Part shown: positions 26,895 to 35,469 of the stretch, piece after piece | Layout: the number at the start of each line of letters is the position of its first letter | Numbering within the stretch: position 1 is the first letter of the stretch | Origin: Burkholderia savannae | GTDB taxonomy: Bacteria > Pseudomonadota > Gammaproteobacteria > Burkholderiales > Burkholderiaceae | DNA length: 64,000 nucleotides | NCBI RefSeq assembly: GCF_001524445.2 | Contig: NZ_CP013418.1 | Span: 2,542,001 to 2,606,000, forward strand | Reading direction: 5' to 3' | The notes under the pieces: model-generated | Database searches by the model: none | What the model saw: the letters and a program-made list of their open reading frames with translations, nothing else | What the model was told of the DNA's origin: nothing | Position numbers and translations under genes: made by a program

Positions 26895-27947
26895 CTATTC
26901 GGCCGATTCATGCGTTTTGCGGATCAGCTCGCGTGCCTGCGCTTCTGTCTTGCCGGGCGGCGGCACGATCAGATCGGTTTCGGACAGCGCTTTCCATAGC
27001 TTCGGATCTTGGAATGCGATCGTGCCGCCGCCGCGTTTTTCCTGCGACACCATTCGGTTGATGTCGCCGACGCACACCCAGTTGTCGGTCGTCGTGATGC
27101 CCCATTTCGCGTGGTCCTGCGTTTCGGGCCATGCCCACGGCGCGCCGAGCTTGCGCAGATCGATGAATTTGATGTCGTAAGTCTTGTGGATGCCGTCGGA
27201 ATCGAGGACGGGCGGGATCTCGCCTCGAATCCACGTCTCCACGTACATGTCGGCCTTCAGCGTCGGGCCGACGAGGTCGTTCCAGAAATCCTTGTTCCAC
27301 TTGCGGTTCTTCGCGATCACCTTGAACGGCACGCCGCCGCGGGTCTTGAAATCGAGCGCGTCGGAATCCGCGGGCGCGGACGCGGTGAGCGGCTGCGTCA
27401 GCGCATACAGCGGGCTCGAGCGATCGAGTCCGCCGGTGCGTGGCAGATAGACCTGCGGCTGCTGATGCAGCGCCATCTGCGCGGCGATCTTGCCCGCCGT
27501 CGCGAGATCGAGGCTCACGCACAGGAAGGTCTGTCCATACAGCGGCGTCGGCACGCCCGGTTCCGACGGGCTGGCATATTTCGGCCACGAATGCAGCAGC
27601 CACAATGCGGAGTTCGACGCGACATCGAATGCGATGACGCCCTTCGTATGGCCGAGCGTCGCGTTGTTCGAGCGATCGGCGTCAGCGGGCATTTCGTCGT
27701 TGTAGAGTATCCAGCCCGTCGTGCCGCCCGGATCGCCGAAGATCGCATCGAGCGTGTAGAACAGCGCGCCCTTCGAGTCTTTCATCAGATTCGGCGATTT
27801 TTGCACCGCGCCGACTTGACGATCGTAGTAGACATATTCGTAGCCGGTCGCGCTTTCGCTCTCGGCATCCTTGACCAGCTTCGGAACTTTGTAGGCGAAC
27901 CATAGATCGACGGATCGATTCAGTTCGTCGCGCGGCGAGATAGCCAT
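26895..27947 (-). CDS. deoxyribonuclease II family protein
   Basis: A 350-residue homologue of animal lysosomal DNase II (PF03265), an acid endonuclease that needs no metal and leaves 3'-phosphates. The two HxK catalytic elements of the PLD-like pseudodimer are present: H100-T-K102 in NATLGHTKGVIAFD and H279-A-K281 in QDHAKWG. The C-terminal stretch WVCVGDINRMVSQEKRGGG is the family signature. I start at the ATG at 27947, the first codon giving a family-like N-terminus (VDLWFAYKVPK); a longer frame reaches 28043. Unlike animal enzymes there is no signal peptide, so it is cytosolic or exported by an unconventional route. It is the first gene of the seven-gene cluster. To my recollection a B. 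thailandensis DNase II has been crystallised, so the enzyme itself may be known. Confidence 0.9.
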   Translation of the reverse strand: MAISPRDELNRSVDLWFAYKVPKLVKDAESESATGYEYVYYDRQVGAVQKSPNLMKDSKGALFYTLDAIFGDPGGTTGWILYNDEMPADADRSNNATLGHTKGVIAFDVASNSALWLLHSWPKYASPSEPGVPTPLYGQTFLCVSLDLATAGKIAAQMALHQQPQVYLPRTGGLDRSSPLYALTQPLTASAPADSDALDFKTRGGVPFKVIAKNRKWNKDFWNDLVGPTLKADMYVETWIRGEIPPVLDSDGIHKTYDIKFIDLRKLGAPWAWPETQDHAKWGITTTDNWVCVGDINRMVSQEKRGGGTIAFQDPKLWKALSETDLIVPPPGKTEAQARELIRKTHESAE

Positions 27948-28790
27948 CTGATGTCCCCGGTTGCTGAATGGCGCCGCATGCGCGGCGAACGACGCCCGTT
28001 CGTGCGAGGCGTCTATATCTTGTCGTCGAAGGCTTGCCTGCACCGGTTGCGTGGCACTCGCAGCCGGCAGACTATCGCTTTGCGCGGGCGCGCGAACAGA
28101 CCTTCGCGGGCAACGGGCGAATGTGCGTTGCGCGCATGCGCCGCCGAACCCAGGCGTGCGTGCGCGCGACGGCGCCCGTCGGCTCGCTCTGCGAACCGTC
28201 GGCGTCGACGATCAATGAGTAGGAATGCGAATAGGCTAGTGGACGAATCGACTGGTGCGCATAGAGGTCCCCTCCGTTTATTGCTATCCGTTGTCTTTGC
28301 GCCCGAACCCGTTCGTTGGCGACCGAAGCGGCACGGCTTCGGAAGTTGCGGGTTCTTGTGGTCTTAGCATAGAACACTCCGACGAAAACGGTAAGCCAAT
28401 TCCGGACGCGTTGCGATTACGGATCGGCGCGGGGTTTGTCGTGCGGGATGGGGATTGCGGTGGAGGGAGGTCCGATCGGAGGCTCGATCGGCTGAAGCGC
28501 GGGAAAGGCGCTTCGCGTTGCGTAACCGGCCGGATGGCGACGTCGATACGAGACAACAGCGTTCGCGCAAGCGTCACGCGTTCTGAGTTAAGCATTTCAC
28601 GCGCTCGAGCGCGGCGATCGCGGCTCGAGCGGGCGATTGCGCGGAAACACGGCTGTCATGCGCCGATACGTTTGACCGCGGGTTTGGGTCACGGCGGTCG
28701 CGACGGCACTGCATGCATTCGTCGAATCGGGCAACGCGGCGATTCGGCGACGCCGTCGTCAACGACGATGTGATTCGTTTCACTTTCGCG
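27948..28790. other. intergenic region upstream of the DNase II cluster
   Basis: About 840 bases without a supported gene; the frames present are short and Arg/Ala-rich. It must carry the promoter of the seven-gene cluster. I could not assign a promoter or operator. Confidence 0.5.
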
Positions 28791-30086
28791 TCAGGCGCGG
28801 CCGTGTACCTCGACGGTTACGTGCGACAGACTCTTGAAGCGCTTCAACAACTGATGATAGAAGCCCGAGTCGCGTGCGGGATCGCCCGTCGCGACGGACA
28901 CCACCGCGCTCATGTGGCCGGGGCCGAGACGCCAGACATGCAGATCGGTGACGCGATCGCCGCCATTTTCGATCGAGCTGCGCACGTTGGCGGCGAGGCG
29001 AGCGTCCGGGTTGACGTCGAGCAGGATGCGGCCGGTGTCGCGCATGAGGCCGTACGACCAGTTCGCGATCACGAGCGCGCCGACGATGCCCGCGAGCGGG
29101 TCCATCCACATCCAGCCGAACGCGCGCGCGAGCACGAGCCCGACGATTGCGAGCACCGAAACCGCCGCGTCCGCGATCACGTGGATATACGCGGACCGGA
29201 TGTTGTGGTCGCGCGCCGTGGCGTCGCTCGAGCCGCCGTGTTCGTGATGATGCTCGTGGTCGTGCTCGATGAACGCGAGCGAATGCTCGCCGCCGTGCAA
29301 GCTCACGATGGCGGTGAACGCGTGCGGCTCCGGGATCGTGTCGGTCGATTCCAGATAGGCGCCGCGGTTCGCCAGCCCGAACGTCTGCCGCGTCCCGTCG
29401 GAGCGGATCGTCGTGATCGTTGCAGGCGCGTCGCCGATTGCCGGCTGGCTCGCCGCCGCGGGCGCGATGCGGAATACCGGCGGCACGCCGTCCTCGAAGA
29501 TCGATACGATGAAGGCGCCTGCGCGCGTGGAGATCGTCTGCGCTTCGTCTTCGTGATCGTGATGGCCGTCGTGTCCGTGTCCATGCCCGTGATGATGGCC
29601 ATGCCCGTGGCCGTGCCCATGGTGATCGCCGCTCAGCAGCCACACGCTTGCGAGATTCACGAGCAGGCCGAGCACGGCGATCGGAATCGCTTCGTCGAAA
29701 TGGATCGGCACGGGCGACAGAAAACGCGCGACTGCTTCGTACGCAATGAACAGCGCGATCATCGCGAGCACGATTGCGCTCGTGAAGCCGGCCAGGTCGC
29801 CGAGCTTGCCCGTGCCGAACACGAAGCGCGGGTCGTTGGCGTGCCGGCGTGCATAGGTGTACGCGAGCGCCGCGATCAGCATCGCGCCCGCGTGGGTGGA
29901 CATGTGCAGGCCGTCGGCGACGAGCGCGAGCGAGCCGAACAGCGTGCCGCCGACGATCTCCGCGATCATCATCGCCGAGCACAGCGCGATGACGGTCCAG
30001 GTTCTGCGTTCGTTCTGCTCGTGTGCCGCGCCGAGGAAGATGTGGTCGTGCCCTGCGCCGAACGCGACGTTTTCGAATTCGCTCAT
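28791..30086 (-). CDS. dmeF: cation diffusion facilitator, DmeF type (Co/Ni efflux)
   Basis: A 431-residue inner-membrane transporter with about six helices. The CDF metal-site motifs are visible: HxxxD-type pairs in ADGLHMSTHAGAM and in YIHVIADAAVSVLAI. Between helices 4 and 5 is a long cytoplasmic loop with a dense His/Gly tract at about residues 154-182 and a second His cluster before helix 5 (EHDHEHHHEHGG). The C-terminal cytoplasmic domain (about 355-431) is the CDF dimerisation fold. DmeF proteins export cobalt and nickel in exchange for protons. The upstream RcnR/DmeR-type repressor, 12 nt away in the same operon, strongly supports a Ni/Co role over Zn. Confidence 0.88.
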   Translation of the reverse strand: MSEFENVAFGAGHDHIFLGAAHEQNERRTWTVIALCSAMMIAEIVGGTLFGSLALVADGLHMSTHAGAMLIAALAYTYARRHANDPRFVFGTGKLGDLAGFTSAIVLAMIALFIAYEAVARFLSPVPIHFDEAIPIAVLGLLVNLASVWLLSGDHHGHGHGHGHHHGHGHGHDGHHDHEDEAQTISTRAGAFIVSIFEDGVPPVFRIAPAAASQPAIGDAPATITTIRSDGTRQTFGLANRGAYLESTDTIPEPHAFTAIVSLHGGEHSLAFIEHDHEHHHEHGGSSDATARDHNIRSAYIHVIADAAVSVLAIVGLVLARAFGWMWMDPLAGIVGALVIANWSYGLMRDTGRILLDVNPDARLAANVRSSIENGGDRVTDLHVWRLGPGHMSAVVSVATGDPARDSGFYHQLLKRFKSLSHVTVEVHGRA

Positions 30087-30098
30087 CGATCGCTCCGA

Positions 30099-30368
30099 TT
30101 ATTTGAAGTAGCTGTGAACCACGTCGATCAACTGCTCGGTCGCGCTGCCTTCGTGGTCGTCGGCCGCGTCGACGAGATGCGTGCGAATGTGGTCCTCGAG
30201 CACGACGGCCAGCAGGCCGTTCATCGCACCGCGGCAACTCGTGATCCGCTGCAGCACCTCGTTGCAGCCGCATTCTTCCTCGAGCGCGCGCTCGATCGCT
30301 TCGACCTGCCCCTTGATGCGGCGAACGCGGTTCAGGAGCTTCTGTTTCTCTCGAATGGTGTGGCTCAT
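30099..30368 (-). CDS. dmeR: RcnR/FrmR-type metal-responsive repressor (DmeR)
   Basis: An 89-residue all-helical DNA-binding protein of the CsoR/RcnR family. The start MSHTIREKQKLLNRVRRIKG and GQVEAIERALE are typical. RcnR metal ligands can be placed: His3 near the N-terminus, Cys34-Cys36 region in EEECGCNEVL and His residues in EDHIRTHLVD. The frame is open for 82 codons upstream, but AGGGGAGAGG sits just before the ATG at 30368. Apo-repressor binds G-tract operators and releases on nickel or cobalt. Two such sites lie 16-67 bp upstream. It is the first gene of the dmeRF operon. Confidence 0.9.
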   Translation of the reverse strand: MSHTIREKQKLLNRVRRIKGQVEAIERALEEECGCNEVLQRITSCRGAMNGLLAVVLEDHIRTHLVDAADDHEGSATEQLIDVVHSYFK

Positions 30369-30383
30369 CGCCTCTCCCCTAAA

Positions 30384-30398
30384 TACCGGGGGGGAGTA
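30384..30398. promoter_or_regulatory. RcnR/DmeR-type G-tract operator
   Basis: TACC-GGGGGGG-AGTA matches the RcnR consensus TACT-G6-N-AGTA at all but one defined position and lies 16 bp upstream of dmeR. Confidence 0.8.
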
Positions 30399-30420
30399 TA
30401 TATCAATGTGCGAATTTGTA

Positions 30421-30435
30421 TAGTGGGGAGGGGTA
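30421..30435. promoter_or_regulatory. second, weaker G-tract operator
   Basis: TAGT-GGGGAGG-GGTA has the same 15-base layout of TA-flanked G-tract as the first site, 37 bp further upstream, with more deviations. Two sites flanking the promoter would fit repression by wrapping. Confidence 0.5.
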
Positions 30436-30622
30436 TGCGGCATTCCGACGCCGCGAGCTGCAGGCGACGCTACGCCGAGCGCGGACGGCTCGCCTTGCCG
30501 CGGATCATGCGCGGGCGATCGCTGCCGGTGCGGCGCCGATCCGCCGCACGATTGCTTCTTCGCGTCGATGTAAGAGGGATGAATCGTCGCGTGCCTGGCG
30601 GCGCGCGGACGCACGGTGTCGC

Positions 30623-30659
30623 GCGGAAAACGACAAGGGCGCCGATGGCGCCCTTGTCG
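30623..30659 (-). terminator. rho-independent terminator for the Gly-rich protein gene
   Basis: A perfect 13-bp stem (30631-30643 with 30647-30659) around GAT is followed, on the minus strand, by TTTTCCGC (30630-30623). It lies just downstream of the gene ending at 30687. Confidence 0.8.
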
Positions 30660-30686
30660 TCGACTTCGTTCGTCGAGATGGATCGA

Positions 30687-31052
30687 TCAGCTTGTCTTGC
30701 CGACGGCCACGTGCTTGCCCACATGGTGGTGGTTCATATGGGTCGACGCATGGCGCGCGTGAGAGCGCGACGTTTGCGTGCTCGCGCGATCGGCCTGCGT
30801 ATCCGAGCGATCCGCTGCGCGGGAGAGGCCCTTGTCGCGGTCGCCGGACTTGAAGCCGTTCGTGTTCGTCATGCCGGAACTGCTCATATGGCCCGCCGAC
30901 ATGCCGCCCGAATTGCCGCCGGCACCACCCATGCCGCCCATGCCGCCGCCGTGGCCGCCGCCACCGGCACCGCCGCCCGCCGCGTGCGCGGCCGACGACA
31001 TCAAGATGAACAGACCCGTAGCAGTCAGCGCGACCAAACGATTACCTTTCAT
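30687..31052 (-). CDS. small exported glycine-rich protein
   Basis: A 121-residue protein with a clear signal peptide (residues 1-24, ending AHA), then a Gly/Met/His-rich segment of about 35 residues (GGGAGGGGHGGGMGGMGG) and a polar, Arg/Ser/His-rich tail ending VGKHVAVGKTS. No enzyme motif. The His and Met content would allow weak copper or nickel binding, which would fit the neighbouring metal-efflux operon, but this is only suggestive. It has its own terminator and a separate promoter region, so it is not part of dmeRF. Family not recognised. Confidence 0.7.
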   Translation of the reverse strand: MKGNRLVALTATGLFILMSSAAHAAGGGAGGGGHGGGMGGMGGAGGNSGGMSAGHMSSSGMTNTNGFKSGDRDKGLSRAADRSDTQADRASTQTSRSHARHASTHMNHHHVGKHVAVGKTS

Positions 31053-31329
31053 TTTTGCCTCTTCCTATACGTTGTTTGGGCAATTGCATTGTACGAACCG
31101 CATTTGCCGTGCAACGGCGGCGTTGTAATCAAAGGTAACCGCTGCGGTAACTCCGTTGCGGCGCAACGGCGCGCGCGGGCGAAAGCCGCACGAGCGGCCT
31201 GCACAATCCGATTGCAAACGCGTGCGCGGACGAGTCGGGCCGCGTTCGTGCAAAGCGGAAGCACGCGTTACCGGTTGGTTACAAGCGTGCCGCGTTTTCC
31301 CGACGCGATCGGCGCCGCGCGGTCGCCGA

Positions 31330-32526
31330 TCAGTTCGGAACGGCGCCGGCAATTGCCGTTTTCATGAGCCCGTAGCGCGGCTTTTCCTGTGCGCTGTTCG
31401 TCAGCAATCCGTAAGCGCCGCTGCGGTCGTCATAGAGTTCGTACCAGTCGAAGCCGATGACGTTGTACGTCGCTTTCGCGGCGGCCAGCTCGGGAATCGT
31501 CTTCGCGATGTAGGCCGCGATCTGCGCGTCCGAGTTGTCCGTGTTCACGCCGATCTCGGTGACGACGATCGGCAAGTTGTAGCGGTCCTTCAGCCGCGCG
31601 AGCACGTTGTATCGGCCGGTTTTGCCGAGTGCGTTTTCGAGGTCGCCGCCGTTCGAATACCAGTGCCACTGGATCACGTCGGGCGTGAGCTTCGGGTGTC
31701 CGGTCGTGCCGTCGGGTTGCGTGCCCGTCATCAGGCCGTCGAGGAAGCCGAAATGCAGTGCGCCCGACGTCGCGTTCGCGATCAGCTTAGTCGTGCGATT
31801 CGTGTCGACCGAGCGCCAGCCGTCGAGCGCGCCTCTCAGCGCGCCGCGCCAAATGGGAAAGGTCGAATTGTCGTAATCCGAAACATTGATGCCGTCGCCC
31901 TGGATCGGCGCGTTGTGGCTGTCGATGTCGTACTCGTTGCCGAATTCCACTATCGGGATGCCGGCCAGCTTCTTCGCCGCGTAGACGGAAAGCTTGTAGG
32001 CGTACGCATAGGCGCTCGCTTCGGTCGGCTGCTGCCCGTTCAGCGAGGGATCGGCCCAGGGGTGCGCCTGGATCATCGGCAGGACCGTGACGTTGGAGCC
32101 GAGGCCGGGGATGACCGTCGACGCAAGCGTGTCGATGTGAGCCGGGATGTACACGTCTTGCCGATAAACGCTCATGCCGAGCCCGGCAAGATGGGCCGCC
32201 TGAGTGGCGAGCGGGACCGACGCATAGACGCCGCCGTCTACGTAATGTCCGTTCACGCCGAAGAACGGCAATGCCGAAGCGGTGCTCGAGGGCGACGACG
32301 CACCGGATGCGGGCGCGGCCGTGCCGGACGAAGATGTCGACGGCAAGCTGGAAGCCGGTGCGACGACGTTGTTCGTCGGTGCGGCGGCGTTGACCTTGGC
32401 CTGATCGCCGCCGCCGCCGCAAGCGGAGAGCAGCAGCGCGAGCAATGCGGCTCTCGCCGCAGGGTAATGGATAGGAATACTAATGGATTGTGTCACGCTC
32501 ATGGCGACCGCAGCTAGGCGTTTCAT
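31330..32526 (-). CDS. clan-A glycoside hydrolase-like lipoprotein
   Basis: A 398-residue protein with a lipobox LLSAC (Cys36), preceded by a rather long n-region, then a Ser/Pro/Ala linker (about 45-85). The rest is a (beta/alpha)8 barrel: VEFGNEYD holds the acid/base Glu198 after the conserved Asn, and LPIVVTEIGVN carries the likely nucleophile Glu near residue 300. These are the signatures of GH clan A (families 5, 39 and related). Target glycan unknown. Its place next to Wzz-, Wzy- and another GH-encoding gene suggests trimming or release of an exopolysaccharide. The promoter region has a TTGAG/CTCAA palindrome. Confidence 0.75.
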   Translation of the reverse strand: MKRLAAVAMSVTQSISIPIHYPAARAALLALLLSACGGGGDQAKVNAAAPTNNVVAPASSLPSTSSSGTAAPASGASSPSSTASALPFFGVNGHYVDGGVYASVPLATQAAHLAGLGMSVYRQDVYIPAHIDTLASTVIPGLGSNVTVLPMIQAHPWADPSLNGQQPTEASAYAYAYKLSVYAAKKLAGIPIVEFGNEYDIDSHNAPIQGDGINVSDYDNSTFPIWRGALRGALDGWRSVDTNRTTKLIANATSGALHFGFLDGLMTGTQPDGTTGHPKLTPDVIQWHWYSNGGDLENALGKTGRYNVLARLKDRYNLPIVVTEIGVNTDNSDAQIAAYIAKTIPELAAAKATYNVIGFDWYELYDDRSGAYGLLTNSAQEKPRYGLMKTAIAGAVPN

Positions 32527-32567
32527 GGTGGGATCTCCGGAAGGGGAAATCTCTATTTTAGGTTAAA

Positions 32568-32594
32568 TTGAGATAAACCTATCTCAAAATTGAG
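32568..32594. promoter_or_regulatory. inverted repeat upstream of the GH lipoprotein gene
   Basis: TTGAGATA-AACC-TATCTCAA (32568-32587) is a perfect 8-bp inverted repeat, 42 bp before the start codon. A third half-site, TTGAG (32590-32594), follows two bases later. It is a candidate operator. The rest of 32595-32905 has no supported gene. Confidence 0.5.
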
Positions 32595-32905
32595 CAGTGA
32601 TCTCGTTGAATATTCACGTTGGAGAGATAAATAGTGGGCTCGGGGCGGCTTTTGCCTACTCGGCGTTGGGCTCGGCGAGCGTTCGTGACGTGATGGGAAT
32701 CGGCGGGCGCGACTGGCGTGAAATACGTGGAACGCTTGTGTGGCAGGCCTTTGCCGCCATCGTGCATGGTCTCGGTTCATGCCCGATACGCGTGGGAGAA
32801 AGAAATCGATCGAATGTTTTGTCTACTGAGGTTCTTGCATGATTCATGATCGATTCATGAAACGATCGTCGGCGCCGTAGCAAAGATTTAAACGCTTGAG
32901 CCAAT

Positions 32906-32937
32906 AAAAAACCGGAGGTGCGGAAACCTCCGGTTTT
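32906..32937 (-). terminator. rho-independent terminator for the Wzz/BY-kinase operon
   Basis: A perfect 12-bp stem (AAAACCGGAGGT with ACCTCCGGTTTT, 32908-32937) and six-base loop; on the minus strand it ends in five T. It follows the gene ending at 33000. Confidence 0.85.
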
Positions 32938-32999
32938 AGGTGCGATTACTTCTTCGTATCGAATCGATTCGGAATCCGATCTGATCGGAGCCTCTGCCT

Positions 33000-35363
33000 T
33001 CAGTTTCGAGAGGCTTTCGCGACGGCTCCTTTCGCCAACCTGAACGTCTGCTTCGCCTGAGCTGGTCGGGCAGGGCGTCGAGGCTTGGTCCAACGCTCGG
33101 CGACGTCGCGCCACCCGTCCCGCAGCGACGTGCGGGGCGGGCGCGGCGGCGCGACGTATGCATTGAAAATGTGGCCGGCGATTTTCGCGCCGACGCTGTC
33201 GAGGCGCTGCAGCGCCGTTTCGAGTTCGGCCGCGCGTGTCGTCCTGCCGCGCGACACGATCAGCACTGCGTCGCAATCCTGCGCGGCGATCGAAAGCGCA
33301 TCGCTGAACGGGAGCACGGGGGGCGCGTCGACGATCACGAAGTCGTAGCGCGTGCGCAGCGTCGCCAGCAACTGCGAGAACTCGGCGCGCTCGAGCAGTT
33401 CGCCCGGATTCGATCCCGTGAGCGTACCGGGCGTCATCACGGACAGTTTGCTCTTGCCGAGCTTGACGATCGCCTTGTCGAGCGGCTGGCCGCCTTCGAG
33501 CACGTTCGCGAGACCGATGCTGCCGCCGTTGCGGCCCACGCCGAGCGGGTTGTGCGAACCGCCGCGCATGTCCGCGTCGACGAACAGCACCGACGCGTTC
33601 GCGTCGGCGAACAGATACGCGAGATTCGATGCGACGAAGCTGCTGCCGACGCCCGCGGTCGGGCCCGCGAACGCGAGCACCTTGCCGCCGCCGCGGCCGT
33701 CGTGCGCAAGCGCTGCGCGCAGGCTCGTGCGCAGCGCGCGCAGCGCCTCGATGCCCGGGTCGTTCGGATATTGCGCGGCAAGCGGCTTTACCGCCGCGCG
33801 TGAGCTGCCGGCCCTGTCGTCGCGCTGCGCGAGCGCGGCCGGCGACGGTGCGATGACCGCGACGCAGGGGATGTCCGACACGTCCGCGATCGATTGCGGA
33901 CCGTTCAGCTCATCGCGATGGCGCGCAAGCAGATACGCCGCGGCGAGGCCCGCGAACAGCCCGCCCAGCAGCGCGCCGAGAATGATGATGCCGCGCTGCG
34001 GCCATGCCTTCTTGTACGGCTTGCTTGCCCAATCGACGACGCTCACGCCCGGCGTCGTGCTCGCCACGGCGATCTCGAGCTGCTGCGCGTTGGTCAGCAC
34101 GCTCGTGTAAAGCTGCGTCGCGACCGATACCTGCCGCGACAGGCGAACGAATTCGCGTTGCGCGGTCGGCAACCGGTTGGCCGCCGTGGTCGTCTGCTGA
34201 ATTTCCTTCTTCACCTGATCGAGCTGCGTCTGCACGGTCTGATAGGTCGTGCTGCCCGGCAGGAAGCGCGCCTTCACGTTGTCGAGCGCGAGTTGCAGCA
34301 CGGTTTGATGCTCGGACAGCGAGTTCAGCCGGTTGATGAGCGCGATGCCTTGCTGGTCGACGTCGATCGTGCCCGTCGTGGTGCGGTAGCGGTTCAGCGC
34401 GTCCTCGGCTTTCTCGAGGTCCTTCTTGAGGCCGGGCAGGCGCGCGTGCAGCGAGTCGAGATTGCGCTGCGCCTTCTCCGCGCGATATTTGATGTCCTGA
34501 TCCAGATAGACGCGCACGATCGCGTTCACCATTTCCTGCACGCGCTGCGGCGTGTCGGCCTGGTAGATGAGCTTCATCATCGACGGCTCTTCGAGCGTCG
34601 AATCGCGATTCGCCACGACGGTCTTCATTTTCTTCATCACGTCGTCGTAGACGAGCTGCGTCGGCTCCTTGGCGATCGAGAACGCGATGCCGGCGCGCGC
34701 GCGCAGCGTGTCGACGCGAATCTGTCCCGCCTGTGCGCGCTCGCCGTCCGCGGCGACGGCGAACGGCACGGTCTGGCCGACCGCGCCGCGTGCGAGCAGG
34801 CGATCGCTTTTGTCGTAGAGCGCCCATTGGCCGTTTTCACCCGCGACGAGCCGGAATTTCTTGCCGAGCGCGGCGTCGGGCAGCGAGAGCTCGCCGAGCT
34901 TCAGCTTTTCGCCGCCCCATGCGAAGCCGGACAGTCCGAGGAACGGCGACGCGAGCTCATCGTCGCTCGTGTGGCCGGAAGCGAGCAGACGGCCGACGAG
35001 CGGGAAATAGTCGAGCGTGCGGATCTCGAGGTTTGCGCCGATCTGTTCGATCGCCGCGCCGACGATCGCGCGCGACGTCAGCACCTCGCTCTCGTCGTTC
35101 GCGGACGGGCCGTTCGAGATCGTGCCGGACACGTCCGACAGCGCGCTGATCGACGATCCGGGCTTCGTTTGAATCCGCAGCAGCGCTTCGGCGCGATATT
35201 GCGGCGTGGCGACGAGCGCGTACAGCAGGCCGAGCGCGAAGAACACGACGACGATCGCCGCGAATAGCGTGCGATGCCGAGCGAGGCTCCACCACAGGCT
35301 CGCGAGCCCGTCGTTTCTCTTGGCGTGCGGAGCCGCCGAAATGGGTTGTGCTTTCAGATCCAT
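33000..35363 (-). CDS. Wzz/tyrosine-kinase-type polysaccharide co-polymerase with altered P-loop
   Basis: A 787-residue inner-membrane protein. The start at 35363 (MDLKAQPIS) puts the first helix at about 32-52. A Wzz domain, a long coiled-coil region (about 250-420), the GNVR-type segment and a second membrane helix (about 450-470) follow. The C-terminal cytoplasmic BY-kinase domain shows Walker A-prime (VLFVDADMR) and Walker B (FVIVDAPPVL). Walker A reads GPTAGVGSSF: the lysine expected before the last Ser is Ser574, and there is no C-terminal tyrosine cluster. It may regulate chain length without kinase activity. It heads a run with a GH and a Wzy-like protein, as in exopolysaccharide loci such as that of BceF. 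The domains are firm; loss of activity is inference. Confidence 0.87.
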   Translation of the reverse strand: MDLKAQPISAAPHAKRNDGLASLWWSLARHRTLFAAIVVVFFALGLLYALVATPQYRAEALLRIQTKPGSSISALSDVSGTISNGPSANDESEVLTSRAIVGAAIEQIGANLEIRTLDYFPLVGRLLASGHTSDDELASPFLGLSGFAWGGEKLKLGELSLPDAALGKKFRLVAGENGQWALYDKSDRLLARGAVGQTVPFAVAADGERAQAGQIRVDTLRARAGIAFSIAKEPTQLVYDDVMKKMKTVVANRDSTLEEPSMMKLIYQADTPQRVQEMVNAIVRVYLDQDIKYRAEKAQRNLDSLHARLPGLKKDLEKAEDALNRYRTTTGTIDVDQQGIALINRLNSLSEHQTVLQLALDNVKARFLPGSTTYQTVQTQLDQVKKEIQQTTTAANRLPTAQREFVRLSRQVSVATQLYTSVLTNAQQLEIAVASTTPGVSVVDWASKPYKKAWPQRGIIILGALLGGLFAGLAAAYLLARHRDELNGPQSIADVSDIPCVAVIAPSPAALAQRDDRAGSSRAAVKPLAAQYPNDPGIEALRALRTSLRAALAHDGRGGGKVLAFAGPTAGVGSSFVASNLAYLFADANASVLFVDADMRGGSHNPLGVGRNGGSIGLANVLEGGQPLDKAIVKLGKSKLSVMTPGTLTGSNPGELLERAEFSQLLATLRTRYDFVIVDAPPVLPFSDALSIAAQDCDAVLIVSRGRTTRAAELETALQRLDSVGAKIAGHIFNAYVAPPRPPRTSLRDGWRDVAERWTKPRRPARPAQAKQTFRLAKGAVAKASRN

Positions 35364-35469
35364 CGTTATTTCCCGTGATATGCGGCGAAGGCCGCCGCAA
35401 TCCTCTGAGTCAATCCTCTTCATCGAGCGCGTGCCCGGCTCGGCGCGAAGGCGGAGCCGGGCGCGACGC

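Noticed and set aside
18497..27947. Recent horizontal transfer of the DNase II cluster
   Set aside because: No integrase, tRNA or insertion sequence flanks it, and base and codon use look like the surroundings, so I cannot support recent transfer.
28713..31367. 884-codon plus-strand frame across dmeF, dmeR and the Gly-rich gene
   Set aside because: Shadow; the minus-strand genes show family motifs, ribosome sites and operators.
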